64,000 nucleotides of DNA, from the NCBI RefSeq assembly GCF_036084755.1, contig NZ_CP107968.1:6828001-6892000 (forward strand), written 5' to 3'. The stretch comes from Streptomyces sp. NBC_00370 (GTDB lineage: Bacteria > Actinomycetota > Actinomycetes > Streptomycetales > Streptomycetaceae). The notes below the pieces were generated by a model. That model searched no databases. It was not told the origin of the DNA and saw nothing but the letters and a program-made list of their open reading frames with translations. The position numbers and the translations under genes were made by a program. Position 1 is the first letter of the stretch. Each line of letters begins with the position of its first letter. This document shows positions 25,282-34,499 of this stretch, one piece after another.

Positions 25282-26552
25282 AGCCACGTCCCATCACCAC
25301 GCTCAGAGGCGGCGCCGCGCTGCTGGCCGTCCTGGCGCTGACGCTCACGGCGTGCAGCGGCAAGGCGACCGACAGCGACAAGGAGGGGGCAGACGCCGGG
25401 GGAGTGAAGACCGGGCAGGGCGTCACCGACAAGACCATCACGCTCGGTGTCCTCACCGACCTGACGGGTGTCTACGCCTCGCTCGGCAAGAGCGTCACAC
25501 AGGCCCAGCAGCTCTGGGCGAAGCAGGTCAACGCGGCGGGTGGCATCTGCGGCCGGGACATCAAGCTGACCGTGCGCGACCACGGCTACGACCCGCAGAA
25601 GGCCGTCACGGCCTACAACGAGCTGGCGCCGAACGTGCTGGGCTTCGCCCAGTTCATCGGCTCGCCGTTCGTCGCGGCGGTCAAGCAGCGCATCGACGGC
25701 CAGGACAAGGGGCTCGTCCTGCCGCAGGCCTGGTCGGCGAGTCTGCTGGGCAGCGAGTACGTACGGGTGATCGGCGCGACGTACGACATCGAGACCATCA
25801 ACGCCCTCGACTACCTGGTCAGCGAGAAGCGCATCGCCAAGGGCGACAAGGTCGGGCATGTCTACTTCGAGGGCGACTACGGCGAGAACGCGCTCGCCGG
25901 GTCGAAGTACGAGGCCGAGCAGGCCGGGCTCACCATCGTCGAGCAGAAGATCAAACCGACGGACAACGACATGTCGGCCCAGGTCGCGACCTTGAAGAGG
26001 GCCGGCGTCAAGGCCATCGTGATCAGCGCGGGCCCGGCGCAGACCGCTTCGCTGGTGGGCGTCGCGGCGGCGAGCGGCTTCGACGTCCCCGTCGTCGGCA
26101 ACAACTCGACGTTCGCGCCGCAGCTGCTCGCCACCCAGGCGGGCCCCGCGCTGATGAAGGACTACTACATGGCGGCCTCGACGCTGCCGATCGGCTCGGA
26201 CGAGCCCGCGCCCGCCAAGCTCGCCAAGGAGTACAAGGCGGCCTATCCGAAGGCGGAGCTGGACAACGGGGTGGTGGCCGGTTACGTCGCCGGGACGCTC
26301 TACGGCGATGTGCTGAAGAAGGCGTGCGACGCCAAGGACCTGACCCGGGCGGGGGTCGGCAAGGCGTTGCTGTCCACGTCCTCGTACCAGGGCTTCGGTA
26401 TCACGCACGACTTCTCGGACCCGGCGGCCCCGTCCACCCGGCAGTCCGTGATCATGAAGCCGGACGACAAGGTGCCGGGCGGGCTGCGGGTGGTACGGCC
26501 CGCGGGGACAGCCAAGAACGCCGAGGCGTTCCAGGTCACGGCCGGCGGCTGA
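25278..26552 (+). CDS. livK: Branched-chain amino acid-type substrate-binding lipoprotein LivK
   Basis: 424 aa. A lipoprotein signal peptide ends in LTLTAC with the acylated cysteine at residue 26. The periplasmic-binding fold type I of the leucine-binding family follows: TITLGVLTDLTGVYASLG, AGGICGRDIKLTVRDHGYDP, and a long C-terminal lobe. It captures the substrate outside the membrane for LivHM. The ATG overlaps livM by ATGA. The ligand may be an amino acid, amide or urea-type compound, since this family is broad. A strong hairpin terminator follows its stop. Confidence 0.92.
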   Translation: MKPRPITTLRGGAALLAVLALTLTACSGKATDSDKEGADAGGVKTGQGVTDKTITLGVLTDLTGVYASLGKSVTQAQQLWAKQVNAAGGICGRDIKLTVRDHGYDPQKAVTAYNELAPNVLGFAQFIGSPFVAAVKQRIDGQDKGLVLPQAWSASLLGSEYVRVIGATYDIETINALDYLVSEKRIAKGDKVGHVYFEGDYGENALAGSKYEAEQAGLTIVEQKIKPTDNDMSAQVATLKRAGVKAIVISAGPAQTASLVGVAAASGFDVPVVGNNSTFAPQLLATQAGPALMKDYYMAASTLPIGSDEPAPAKLAKEYKAAYPKAELDNGVVAGYVAGTLYGDVLKKACDAKDLTRAGVGKALLSTSSYQGFGITHDFSDPAAPSTRQSVIMKPDDKVPGGLRVVRPAGTAKNAEAFQVTAGG

Positions 26553-26560
26553 GACGAACG

Positions 26561-26598
26561 AAGAGGGCCCGGGTGCGATCCGCACCCGGGCCCCTCTT
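26561..26598. terminator. Strong bidirectional hairpin terminator
   Basis: AAGAGGGCCCGGGTGCG pairs with CGCACCCGGGCCCCTCTT across a 3-nt loop, with a single bulged base. T-rich sequence follows on the plus strand (CTCTTTC) and the mirrored A-rich start serves the minus strand. It sits between the convergent livK (stop 26552) and pssA (stop 26614) genes. Confidence 0.92.
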
Positions 26599-26613
26599 TC
26601 ACGTTTCGTACTC

Positions 26614-27462
26614 CTACTGCTCCGCGCGCGCCTCACGGCGGTTGTCACGGAACGTGTTCACGCGCCGTGCCGTGGCGAACAGCGGGATCACCGCGCCCGT
26701 CACCACCTGGAGCGCACAGCCGGTCTGCAGCAGCAGCTGCCCGCCGGGCGCGTCGAACGCCCAGGCCGCCAGCAGTGCCATCGCCGAGACGATCCAGCTG
26801 AGCATCGCCACCGCGAGAATGCCGCGCGGCTTCGGGTACTCGACCCGGCTCACCATCAGCCACGCCACGCCGATGATGGCGAGCAGCGTGGGCACGAAGG
26901 GGAGCTCCAGCAGCACGATCGAGACGACCGTCAGCGCGCCGAAGGGGCTCGGCATGCCCTGGAACATGCCGTCCTTCAGCGTCACACAGGAGAATCTGGC
27001 CAGCCTCAGCACGACGGCCAGCAGCACCACGATCGCCGCCAGCGCCGACACCCGCTGGTGCGCGTCGTCGGCGACCATGCCGTAGACGAGGACGAAGTAC
27101 GCCGGCGCGAGACCGAAGCTGATCAGATCGGAGAGATTGTCCAGCTCGGCGCCCATCGGCGAGCTGCGCAGCCGGCGCGCCACGAGCCCGTCGAACAGGT
27201 CGAAGATCGCCGCGCACAGCATCAGGATCACGGCGGTGGCCGCGGAGTGCCGCGCCATGCCGCTCTCGTCACTGCCCGTGAGATGCGGGATGAGGATGCC
27301 GGTGGTGGTGAAGTACACCGCCATGAAGCCACAGGTGGCGTTGCCGAGTGTGAGGGTGTCCGCTATCGACAGCCGCAAGGACAGCGGAATGTCTTCCGCC
27401 TCGTCCTCCTCCTGCGCCTCGGCGACCCAGCCGGTCTGAGTCTCGGGATCAATGACGGTCAA
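26614..27462 (-). CDS. pssA: CDP-diacylglycerol-serine O-phosphatidyltransferase
   Basis: 282 aa. The CDP-alcohol phosphotransferase signature DGx2ARx8Gx3Dx3D is complete in FDGLVARRLRSSPMGAELDN then LSDLISFG. About eight membrane helices follow an acidic N-terminal tail (EAQEEDEAEDIP). It joins serine to CDP-diacylglycerol to make phosphatidylserine, the precursor of phosphatidylethanolamine. It overlaps the psd gene upstream by 14 bp, so both enzymes of the pathway are translated together. Confidence 0.95.
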   Translation of the reverse strand: MTVIDPETQTGWVAEAQEEDEAEDIPLSLRLSIADTLTLGNATCGFMAVYFTTTGILIPHLTGSDESGMARHSAATAVILMLCAAIFDLFDGLVARRLRSSPMGAELDNLSDLISFGLAPAYFVLVYGMVADDAHQRVSALAAIVVLLAVVLRLARFSCVTLKDGMFQGMPSPFGALTVVSIVLLELPFVPTLLAIIGVAWLMVSRVEYPKPRGILAVAMLSWIVSAMALLAAWAFDAPGGQLLLQTGCALQVVTGAVIPLFATARRVNTFRDNRREARAEQ

Positions 27463-28096
27463 TTCGAGTCACCCCTGCGGTCGTGGCCTGACCGACCTCG
27501 ACAGCGACATCCACACCTTCGGGAAGGTAGATGTCGACGCGCGAGCCGAACCGGATCAGGCCGATACGCTCGCCCTGCTCCACCTTGGTGCCCTGCGGCA
27601 GATAAGGAACGATGCGACGGGCCACGGCGCCGGCGATCTGCACCATCTCGATGTCACCGAGCTCGGTGTCGAAGTGCCAGACGACGCGTTCGTTGTTCTC
27701 GCTCTCTTTGTTGAAAGCCGGAACGAACCCGCCGGGAATGTGCTCGACGGAGGTCACCGTGCCCGCGAGGGGAGCGCGGTTGACGTGAACATTCAGCGGG
27801 CTCATGAAGATGGCGACGCGGGTGCGTCCGTCCTTCCACGGCATGATGCTCTGCACCACACCGTCGGCGGGGGAGATGACGCGGCCCTGCGTGATCTCAC
27901 GCTCCGGGTCGCGGAAGAACCACAGCATGCCCGCCGCGAGTACGGTGACGGGCACGGCGAATGCGGCGGCGCCCTTGGAGCGGCGGGCACGGGCCAGGCC
28001 GATCGCTGCGGTCGCGACGGTCGGGAGGAGCCACGGCGATGCTCCGCGCGCGAGGCGGACCCGGCCGCGTGGTGCAGAGGTTTGGCTGTGGGGCAT
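27449..28096 (-). CDS. psd: Phosphatidylserine decarboxylase
   Basis: 215 aa, the short actinobacterial form. Family blocks: FFRDPEREI, SPADGVVQSI, VAIFMSPLNVHVNRAPLAG, NERVVWHF and the autocleavage site in IRFGSRVDIYLP, where the serine becomes the pyruvoyl cofactor. It decarboxylates phosphatidylserine to phosphatidylethanolamine at the membrane. One or two hydrophobic N-terminal segments anchor it. The ATG at 28096 follows GAAGG; a longer upstream reading lacks support. It is the first gene of the psd-pssA pair. Confidence 0.94.
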   Translation of the reverse strand: MPHSQTSAPRGRVRLARGASPWLLPTVATAAIGLARARRSKGAAAFAVPVTVLAAGMLWFFRDPEREITQGRVISPADGVVQSIMPWKDGRTRVAIFMSPLNVHVNRAPLAGTVTSVEHIPGGFVPAFNKESENNERVVWHFDTELGDIEMVQIAGAVARRIVPYLPQGTKVEQGERIGLIRFGSRVDIYLPEGVDVAVEVGQATTAGVTRIDRH

Positions 28097-28276
28097 GGAT
28101 GACCTTCGTAGCGGATGATGCCGCGCTGGCAACGGGGGACGGCGGCTTTCCACCGATGGTATCGGTTGCGAGCCACAACTGAGCAAGCCAGCACCCGAGT
28201 CGAGCGGCTTGAAGCCAGTGTCAGATGGCGACAGGGTGTGATCTTATCCGTCGCGAAACAACCTCAAAAGCGACAA

Positions 28277-29482
28277 TCAGCCCTGGAATCGGTACTCCTC
28301 CAACAGTCGGCGCCCAATGATCATTTTCTGGATCTCGGCGGTACCTTCGCCGATCAGCAGCATCGGCGCCTCCCGGTAGAGTCGCTCGATCTCGTACTCC
28401 TTCGAGAAGCCGTAACCGCCGTGGATCCGGAAGGCGTCCTCGACGACTTCCTTGCAGTACTCGGAGGCGAGGTACTTCGCCATCCCTGCCTCCAGGTCGT
28501 TTCGTTCACCGGAGTCCTTTTTGCGTGCCGCGTTGACCATCATCGCATGCGCCGCCTCGACCTTGGTAGCCATCTCGGCGAGCTTGAACTGGATGGCCTG
28601 GTGCTCGGCGATGGCCTTGCCGAAAGTGTGCCGCTGCTGGGCATATGAGACGCCCAGTTCAAAGGCGCGTTGTGCGACGCCGCAGCCACGCGCCGCGACA
28701 TTGACACGGCCGACTTCGACACCGTCCATCATTTGGTAAAACCCTCGGCCGGTCGTGCCGCCGAGTACCCGATTGGCCGGAATGCGAAGTCCGTCCATGA
28801 TGAGCTCGGTCGTGTCGACGCCCTTGTACCCCATCTTGTCGATCTTCCCCGGGATGGTGAGCCCGGGACGCACCTCGCCGAAACCGGGCTCCTTCTCCAC
28901 CAGGAACGTCGTCATCGACTTGTGCCGCGCGGTGCCTTCGGGATGTCCTTCGTCACTCCGGCACAGCACGGCGACGAGTGTGGACGTCCCACCGTTCGTC
29001 AACCACATCTTTTGGCCCGTGAGTACGAAGTCGTCGCCGTCCCTGACGCCCTTGGACGTGATGGCCGACACGTCCGAGCCGAGCCCCGGTTCCGACATGG
29101 AGAAGGCGCCGCGCACCTCGCCCGCCGCCATCCGGGGCAGGAAGGTGTCCTTCTGCTCCTCGGTGCCGTGCTGCTTGAGCATGTAGGCCACGATGAAATG
29201 GGTGTTGATGATGCCCGAGACGGACATCCAGCCGCGGGCGATCTCCTCCACGCACAGCGCGTAGGTGAGCAGGGACTCACCGAGTCCGCCGTACTCCTCC
29301 GGAATCATCAGCCCGAACAGGCCCAGTTCCTTGAGTCCTTCGACGATCTGCTGCGGGTACTCGTCGCGGTGCTCGAGTTCGGTGGCGACCGGGATGATCT
29401 CTTTGTCGACGAAGTCCCTTACCGTCGACAGGATCTCGCGCTGTACGTCGGTCAGGTCCGCTGTCTGTGCGAGTCGGCTCAT
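28277..29482 (-). CDS. mcd: Acyl-CoA dehydrogenase, probable (2S)-methylsuccinyl-CoA dehydrogenase
   Basis: 401 aa. Acyl-CoA dehydrogenase signatures: MIPEEYGGLG, AFSMSEPGLGSDVSAI, KMWLTNGG, QRHTFGKAIAEHQAIQFKLA, and RIHGGYGFSKEYEIERLYRE ending with GEGTAEIQKMIIGR, which holds the catalytic glutamate position. It is the last gene of the ccr operon, where the missing step is oxidation of methylsuccinyl-CoA to mesaconyl-CoA, so I assign that role. Canonical Mcd of proteobacteria has an extra N-terminal region that is absent here, which lowers certainty about substrate. Start and the upstream stop are separated by one base. Confidence 0.82.
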   Translation of the reverse strand: MSRLAQTADLTDVQREILSTVRDFVDKEIIPVATELEHRDEYPQQIVEGLKELGLFGLMIPEEYGGLGESLLTYALCVEEIARGWMSVSGIINTHFIVAYMLKQHGTEEQKDTFLPRMAAGEVRGAFSMSEPGLGSDVSAITSKGVRDGDDFVLTGQKMWLTNGGTSTLVAVLCRSDEGHPEGTARHKSMTTFLVEKEPGFGEVRPGLTIPGKIDKMGYKGVDTTELIMDGLRIPANRVLGGTTGRGFYQMMDGVEVGRVNVAARGCGVAQRAFELGVSYAQQRHTFGKAIAEHQAIQFKLAEMATKVEAAHAMMVNAARKKDSGERNDLEAGMAKYLASEYCKEVVEDAFRIHGGYGFSKEYEIERLYREAPMLLIGEGTAEIQKMIIGRRLLEEYRFQG

Positions 29483-29483
29483 C

Positions 29484-30011
29484 TCACTTCTCCCGTGACT
29501 TCTGCGGCGGATCCAGCGGTTCGGGGCGGCCCGGCTGTTCGCCGCCGCGCTCCTCGACATAGGCCCGGGTGGGGACCATCACCTTGCGGCGGAAGACACA
29601 CACCACCGTGCCGTCCTGGTTGTAGCCCCGGGTCTCGACCTGGACGATGCCCCGGTCCGCCTTGGACCGCGACGGGGTCTTCGCGAGGACCGTCGACTCG
29701 CCGTAGAGCGTGTCGCCGTGGAAGGTCGGTGCGATGTGCTTCAGCGACTCGACCTCCAGATTGGCGATGGCCTTGCCCGAGACGTCGGGCACCGACATGC
29801 CGAGCAGCAGCGAGTAGACGTAGTTGCCCACGACCACGTTCTTGCCGAAGTCCGTCGTGCTGCCCGCGTAGTTGGCGTCCATGTGCAGCGGGTGGTGGTT
29901 CATGGTCAGCAGACAGAACAGATGGTCGTCGTACTCCGTGACCGTCTTGCCCGGCCAGTGTTTGTAGACCGCGCCGACCTCGAACTCCTCAAATGTGCGC
30001 CCGAACTGCAT
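29484..30011 (-). CDS. mch: MaoC-family dehydratase, probable mesaconyl-CoA hydratase
   Basis: 175 aa, a single hot-dog fold. The hydratase motif region is FCLLTMNHHPLHMDANYA, with the catalytic Asp/His area, and TFHGDTLYGESTVLAK is typical of MaoC relatives. In the ethylmalonyl-CoA pathway this step adds water to mesaconyl-CoA to give methylmalyl-CoA, the substrate of the lyase encoded just upstream (3-bp gap). GGAGGTG precedes the ATG. Proteobacterial Mch is about twice as long, so this is a compact actinobacterial version; the substrate is assigned from operon context. Confidence 0.83.
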   Translation of the reverse strand: MQFGRTFEEFEVGAVYKHWPGKTVTEYDDHLFCLLTMNHHPLHMDANYAGSTTDFGKNVVVGNYVYSLLLGMSVPDVSGKAIANLEVESLKHIAPTFHGDTLYGESTVLAKTPSRSKADRGIVQVETRGYNQDGTVVCVFRRKVMVPTRAYVEERGGEQPGRPEPLDPPQKSREK

Positions 30012-30014
30012 CGT

Positions 30015-30977
30015 TCACACCTCCGGGGCTTCGAAGGAGGTGGTGCGCCGCATGCCGGCGGCGCGGCCCTTGCCGGAGATCACCAGCGCCATCTTGCGGC
30101 TGGCCTCGTCGATCATCTCGTCGCCGAGCATCGCCGAGCCCTTCTTGCCGCCCGCCTCCGACGTGGAGTACTCGTACGCGTCGAGGATCAGCTCGGCGTG
30201 GTCGTAGTCGTCCTGCGAGGGGGAGAAGATCTCGTTGGCCGCTTCGATCTGCCCGGGGTGCAGCACCCACTTGCCGTCGAAGCCGAGAGCGGCGGCGCGC
30301 CCCGCCACCTCGCGGAACGCGTCCACGTCCCGGATCTGCAGGAACGGGCCGTCGATCGCCTGGAGGTCATGGGTGCGGGCCGCCATCAGGATGCGCATCA
30401 GGATGTAGTGGTACGCGTCGGCGCCGTAACCGGGCGGCTGCTGGCCCACCACCAGGGTCTTCATGTTGATGGACGCCATGAAGTCGGCGGGGCCGAAGAC
30501 GATGGTCTCAAGACGCGGCGAGGCGGCGGCGATCTCGTCGACGTTCACCAGCCCCTTGGCGTTCTCGATCTGCGCCTCGATGCCGATCCTGCCGACCTCG
30601 AAGCCCATCGTCTTCTCGATCTGCGTCAGCAGCAGGTCCAGCGCGACGACCTGCTGCGCGTCCTGCACCTTCGGCAGCATCAGGCAGTCGAGGTTCTGCC
30701 CCGCGCCCTCGACCACCGTGACGACGTCACGGTAAGTCCACTGCGTCGTCCAGTCGTTGACCCGTACGACCCGTGTCTTGCCCGTCCAGTCGCCCTTGTT
30801 GAGCGCGTCCACGATGGTGTGCCGGGCGCCCTCCTTGGCGAGCGGCGCGCAGGCGTCCTCCAGGTCGAGGAAGACCTGGTCGGCCGGGAGCCCCTGGGCC
30901 TTCTCCAGGAAGCGCGGGTTCGATCCCGGCACCGCGAGGCAGGAGCGGCGGGGCCTGAGACGGTTCACGGACGTCAT
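30015..30977 (-). CDS. mcl: HpcH/CitE-family CoA ester lyase, probable malyl-CoA/beta-methylmalyl-CoA lyase
   Basis: 320 aa. The family opening RRSCLAVPGSNPRFLEKAQG and the metal-binding segments DQVFLDLEDACAP, IGIEAQIENAKGLVN and ETIVFGPADFMASI are intact, with the C-terminal KWVLHPGQIEAANE. The enzyme splits methylmalyl-CoA to glyoxylate and propionyl-CoA, and malyl-CoA to glyoxylate and acetyl-CoA. The ATG overlaps the ecm stop by ATGA and follows GGAGG. Its position between ecm and mch supports the pathway role. Confidence 0.9.
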   Translation of the reverse strand: MTSVNRLRPRRSCLAVPGSNPRFLEKAQGLPADQVFLDLEDACAPLAKEGARHTIVDALNKGDWTGKTRVVRVNDWTTQWTYRDVVTVVEGAGQNLDCLMLPKVQDAQQVVALDLLLTQIEKTMGFEVGRIGIEAQIENAKGLVNVDEIAAASPRLETIVFGPADFMASINMKTLVVGQQPPGYGADAYHYILMRILMAARTHDLQAIDGPFLQIRDVDAFREVAGRAAALGFDGKWVLHPGQIEAANEIFSPSQDDYDHAELILDAYEYSTSEAGGKKGSAMLGDEMIDEASRKMALVISGKGRAAGMRRTTSFEAPEV

Positions 30978-32980
30978 GCGGGGACCTCCAGAGGAGCGAG
31001 TGCGTTGGCGGAGCGGATCTCGTCGACGATACGGCCGATGATCTCCGTGATACCGAAGTCCTTCGGGGTGAAGACGGCGGCCACACCGGCGCCGAGCAGT
31101 GTGCGCGCGTCGCCGGCGGGGATGATCCCGCCGACGATGACCGGTACGTCACCGGCGCCCGCCTCGCGCAGCCGCGCCAGTACGTCGGGCACCAGCGCCG
31201 CGTGCGACCCGGACAGGATCGAGAGCCCCACGCAGTGCACGTCCTCGGCGAGCGCCGCGTCGACGATCTGCTCGGGCGTCAGCCTGATGCCCTGGTAGAC
31301 GACCTCGAACCCGGCGTCCCGCGCGCGCACCGCGATCTGCTCGGCGCCGTTGGAGTGCCCGTCGAGCCCCGGCTTGCCCACGAGCAGCCGCAGTCGGCCG
31401 ACCCCCAGGTCCCGCGCGGTGTCCGCGACCTTCGCGCGTACGGCGGCCAGCGGTGTGCCGGCCTCGGCCGCGGCGGTCACCGGCGCGCCGCCGACGCCCG
31501 TAGGAGCGCGGAACTCGCCGAAGACGTCGCGCAGCGCCCAGGCCCACTCGCCGGTCGTCACACCGGCCCTGGCGCACTCCACGGTGGGTTCCATCAGATT
31601 GCCGGTGCCGGCGGCTGCCTTGCGCAGCGCGGTCAGCGCCTCCGTGGCGCGCGGTTCGTCGCGGTGCTCGCGCCAGGTGTGCAGGGCGGCCACCACCCGC
31701 GCCTCGTTGGCCGGGTCGATCGTCATGATCGCGGTGTCGAGGTCGGCGGTGAGCGGGCTGGGCTCCGTCGACTCGTAGCAGTTGACGCCGACGATCTTCT
31801 CGTCGCCCGACTCGATGCGCGCGCGCCGCTCGGCGTGCGCCGACACCAGCCGCGACTTGAGATAGCCGGACTCGACGGCTGCCATCGCACCGCCCATCTC
31901 CTCGATCCTGGCCATCTCGGCGAGGCTCTCGGTGACCAGCTCGGCCACCTTCGCCTCGACCACGTGCGAGCCCTCGAAGAGGTCCGGGTACTCCAGCAGA
32001 TCGCTCTCGTGCGCGAGTACCTGCTGGATCCGCAGCGACCACTGCTGGTCCCACGGCCGGGGCAGTCCCAACGCCTCGTTCCAGGCGGGGAGTTGTACGG
32101 CGCGGGCGCGGGCGTCCTTGGAGAGTGTGACGCCCAGCATCTCCAGCACGATGCGCTGGACGTTGTTCTCCGGCTGCGCCTCCGTCAGACCTAGGGAGTT
32201 GACCTGGACGCCGTAGCGGAAGCGGCGCTGCTTGGCGTCCGCGACGCCGTACCGCTCGCGGGTCAGCTGGTCCCAGATGCGCGAGAAGGCGCGCATCTTG
32301 CACATCTCCTCGACGAACCGGACGCCGGCGTTGACGAAGAAGGAGATCCGGCTGACCACCTCACCCTTGCGGTCGTCGGCGATCTGCCCCGAGGCGAACA
32401 CCGCGTCCAGCACGGCGACCGCGGTCGACATCGCGTAGGCGATCTCCTGGACGGGGGTGGCTCCCGCCTCCTGGAGGTGGTAGCTGCAGATGTTGATGGG
32501 GTTCCAGCGGGGGATGTGGTTCACCGTGTACGTGATCATGTCCGTGGTGAGCCGCAGACTCGGCACCGGCGGGAACACATGCGTGCCGCGTGACAGGTAC
32601 TCCTTGACGATGTCGTTCTGCGTCGTCCCCTGGAGCCGCGCGAGATCGGCGCCCTGCTCCTCGGCGACCACCTGGTACAGCGCCAGCAGCCACATGGCGG
32701 TGGCGTTGATGGTCATGGAGGTGTTCGTACGGTCCAGCGGGATGTCCTCGAACAGCCGCCGCATGTCGCCGAGATGGGTGACCGGCACGCCGACCCGGCC
32801 GACCTCGCCGCGGGCGAGCACATGGTCCGGGTCGTAACCGGTCTGGGTCGGCAGGTCGAAGGCGACGGAGAGCCCGGTCTGGCCCTTGGCGAGGTTGCGC
32901 CGGTAGAGCGCGTTGGACGCCTCGGCCGTGGAGTGGCCCGCGTACGTCCGCATCAGCCACGGGCGGTCCTTCTCGCCCAT
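30974..32980 (-). CDS. ecm: Coenzyme B12-dependent mutase, ethylmalonyl-CoA mutase type
   Basis: 668 aa. The N-terminal mutase domain starts RTYAGHSTAEASNALYRRNL and includes GLSVAFDLPTQTGYDPD and NTSMTINATAMWLLALY. The C-terminal cobalamin domain has KPGLDGHSNGAEQIA, the DxHxxG motif that binds B12 through histidine. A single-chain mutase next to ccr is characteristic of ethylmalonyl-CoA mutase (MeaA-like), which converts ethylmalonyl-CoA to methylsuccinyl-CoA. It could be misnamed methylmalonyl-CoA mutase by homology. ATG 32980 shares one base with the ccr stop (TGATG). Confidence 0.9.
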   Translation of the reverse strand: MGEKDRPWLMRTYAGHSTAEASNALYRRNLAKGQTGLSVAFDLPTQTGYDPDHVLARGEVGRVGVPVTHLGDMRRLFEDIPLDRTNTSMTINATAMWLLALYQVVAEEQGADLARLQGTTQNDIVKEYLSRGTHVFPPVPSLRLTTDMITYTVNHIPRWNPINICSYHLQEAGATPVQEIAYAMSTAVAVLDAVFASGQIADDRKGEVVSRISFFVNAGVRFVEEMCKMRAFSRIWDQLTRERYGVADAKQRRFRYGVQVNSLGLTEAQPENNVQRIVLEMLGVTLSKDARARAVQLPAWNEALGLPRPWDQQWSLRIQQVLAHESDLLEYPDLFEGSHVVEAKVAELVTESLAEMARIEEMGGAMAAVESGYLKSRLVSAHAERRARIESGDEKIVGVNCYESTEPSPLTADLDTAIMTIDPANEARVVAALHTWREHRDEPRATEALTALRKAAAGTGNLMEPTVECARAGVTTGEWAWALRDVFGEFRAPTGVGGAPVTAAAEAGTPLAAVRAKVADTARDLGVGRLRLLVGKPGLDGHSNGAEQIAVRARDAGFEVVYQGIRLTPEQIVDAALAEDVHCVGLSILSGSHAALVPDVLARLREAGAGDVPVIVGGIIPAGDARTLLGAGVAAVFTPKDFGITEIIGRIVDEIRSANALAPLEVPA

Positions 32981-34317
32981 CACAGCGTCCGGAACCGGTT
33001 GATGGCGTCGATGTGTTCGGCGCGCTTCTCCTCGTCCCGCACGCCCATTCCCTCGCGGGGCGCGAGCGCCAGCACACCGACCTTGCCCTGGTGCAGATTG
33101 CGGTGGACGTCGTACGCGGCCTGTCCGGTGTCCTGGAGCGCGTACACCTTCGAGAGGGTGGGGTGGATCTTGCCCTTCGCCACCAGCCGGTTGGCCTCCC
33201 ACGCCTCGCGGTAGTTGGCGAAGTGCGAGCCCACGATCCTCTTGAGGGACATCCACAGATAGCGGTTGTCGTACTCGTGCGTGTAGCCGGACGTGGAGGC
33301 GCAGGTGACGATCGTGCCGCCCTTGCGGGTCACGTACACGCTGGCGCCGAAGGTCTCCCTGCCCGGGTGCTCGAAGACGATGTCGACGTCCTCGCCGCCG
33401 GTGACCTCGCGGATGCGCTTGCCGAACCGCTTCCACTCGCGCGGGTCCTGGTGGTGCTCGTCCTTCCAGAACCGGTACTCCTCGGCGTTCCTGTCGATGA
33501 CCGCCTCGGCGCCCATCCGGGTGCACAGCTCCGCCTTCTGCGGGCTGGACACCACACAGACGGGGTTGGCGCCGCCGGCGAGCGCGAACTGCGTGGCGTA
33601 CGAGCCGAGTCCGCCGCTGGCGCCCCAGATCAGCACGTTGTCACCCTGCTTCATCCCGGCGCCGTTGCGTGAGACCAGCTGGCGGTACGCCGTCGAGTTG
33701 ACCAGCCCCGGCGCCGCCGCCTCCTCCCAACTCAGGTGCGCCGCCTTGGGCATGAGCTGGTTGGACTTGACGAGCGCCAGCTCGGCGAGGCCGCCGAAGT
33801 TGGTCTCGAAGCCCCAGATCCGCTGTTCCGGGTCGAGCATCGTGTCGTTGTGCCCGTCGGACGACTCCAGCTCGACGGAGAGACAGTGGGCGACGACCTC
33901 GTCACCCGGGTGCCAGGCGTTGACACCGGGGCCGGTGCGCAGCACGACACCGGCCAGGTCGGAGCCGATGACGTGGTACGGCAGGTCGTGACGCCTGGTC
34001 AGCTCGCTGAGCTTGCCGTAGCGCTCCAGGAACCCGAAGGTCGCCATCGGCTCGAAGATGGACGTCCAGACGGAGTTGTAGTTGACCGAGCTGGCCATCA
34101 CGGCGACCAGTGCCTCGCCCGGGCCGAGTTCCGGCACGGGCACGTCGTCGATGTGGAGCGACTTGCGGGGGTCCTTCTCGTTGGTGGGCAGTCCTGCGAA
34201 CATCTCCGTCTCGTCCTTGCGCACGGTCACGGCGCGGTAGGACTCGGGGACGGGCAGCGCGGCGAAGTCGGCGGACGTGCTGTCCGGTGACTCGATGGCG
34301 TCCAGGATTTCCTTCAC
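32980..34317 (-). CDS. ccr: Crotonyl-CoA carboxylase/reductase
   Basis: 445 aa, the usual length. It is a zinc-independent medium-chain reductase fold: nucleotide-binding WGASGGLGSYATQFALAGGA, the CO2-pocket segments SSVNYNSVWTS (Asn) and WGFETNFGGLAE (Phe-Glu), and EHPGRETFGASVYVTRKGG. It reduces crotonyl-CoA with NADPH and adds CO2 to form ethylmalonyl-CoA. The product also supplies ethylmalonyl units to polyketide synthases. The GTG at 34317 follows GGAGG at 8 nt; an in-frame extension upstream to 34404 does not look like family sequence. First gene of the five-gene operon. Confidence 0.95.
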   Translation of the reverse strand: MKEILDAIESPDSTSADFAALPVPESYRAVTVRKDETEMFAGLPTNEKDPRKSLHIDDVPVPELGPGEALVAVMASSVNYNSVWTSIFEPMATFGFLERYGKLSELTRRHDLPYHVIGSDLAGVVLRTGPGVNAWHPGDEVVAHCLSVELESSDGHNDTMLDPEQRIWGFETNFGGLAELALVKSNQLMPKAAHLSWEEAAAPGLVNSTAYRQLVSRNGAGMKQGDNVLIWGASGGLGSYATQFALAGGANPVCVVSSPQKAELCTRMGAEAVIDRNAEEYRFWKDEHHQDPREWKRFGKRIREVTGGEDVDIVFEHPGRETFGASVYVTRKGGTIVTCASTSGYTHEYDNRYLWMSLKRIVGSHFANYREAWEANRLVAKGKIHPTLSKVYALQDTGQAAYDVHRNLHQGKVGVLALAPREGMGVRDEEKRAEHIDAINRFRTL

Positions 34318-34499
34318 GGTGTCGCCTCCGGCGAAGCGTATTTTCGGGAACGCTGAGGGGGTGCGTGTGCCGTCGGTCCGGCGGGTGTGGCTGATCGAGG
34401 TCATGCTGATCGGCGGCGCCGGGTGGGCGCGGAGGGTGCCTGTGACGCAGGCGTCCGGGGCGCTGGCGAGATGGCCTGCGGGGACATCCGGACACCTTC

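Noticed and set aside
30974..34404. ccr and ecm as part of a polyketide biosynthetic cluster
   Set aside because: No polyketide synthase, tailoring or resistance genes lie nearby. The full pathway operon and its neighbours fit primary carbon metabolism.
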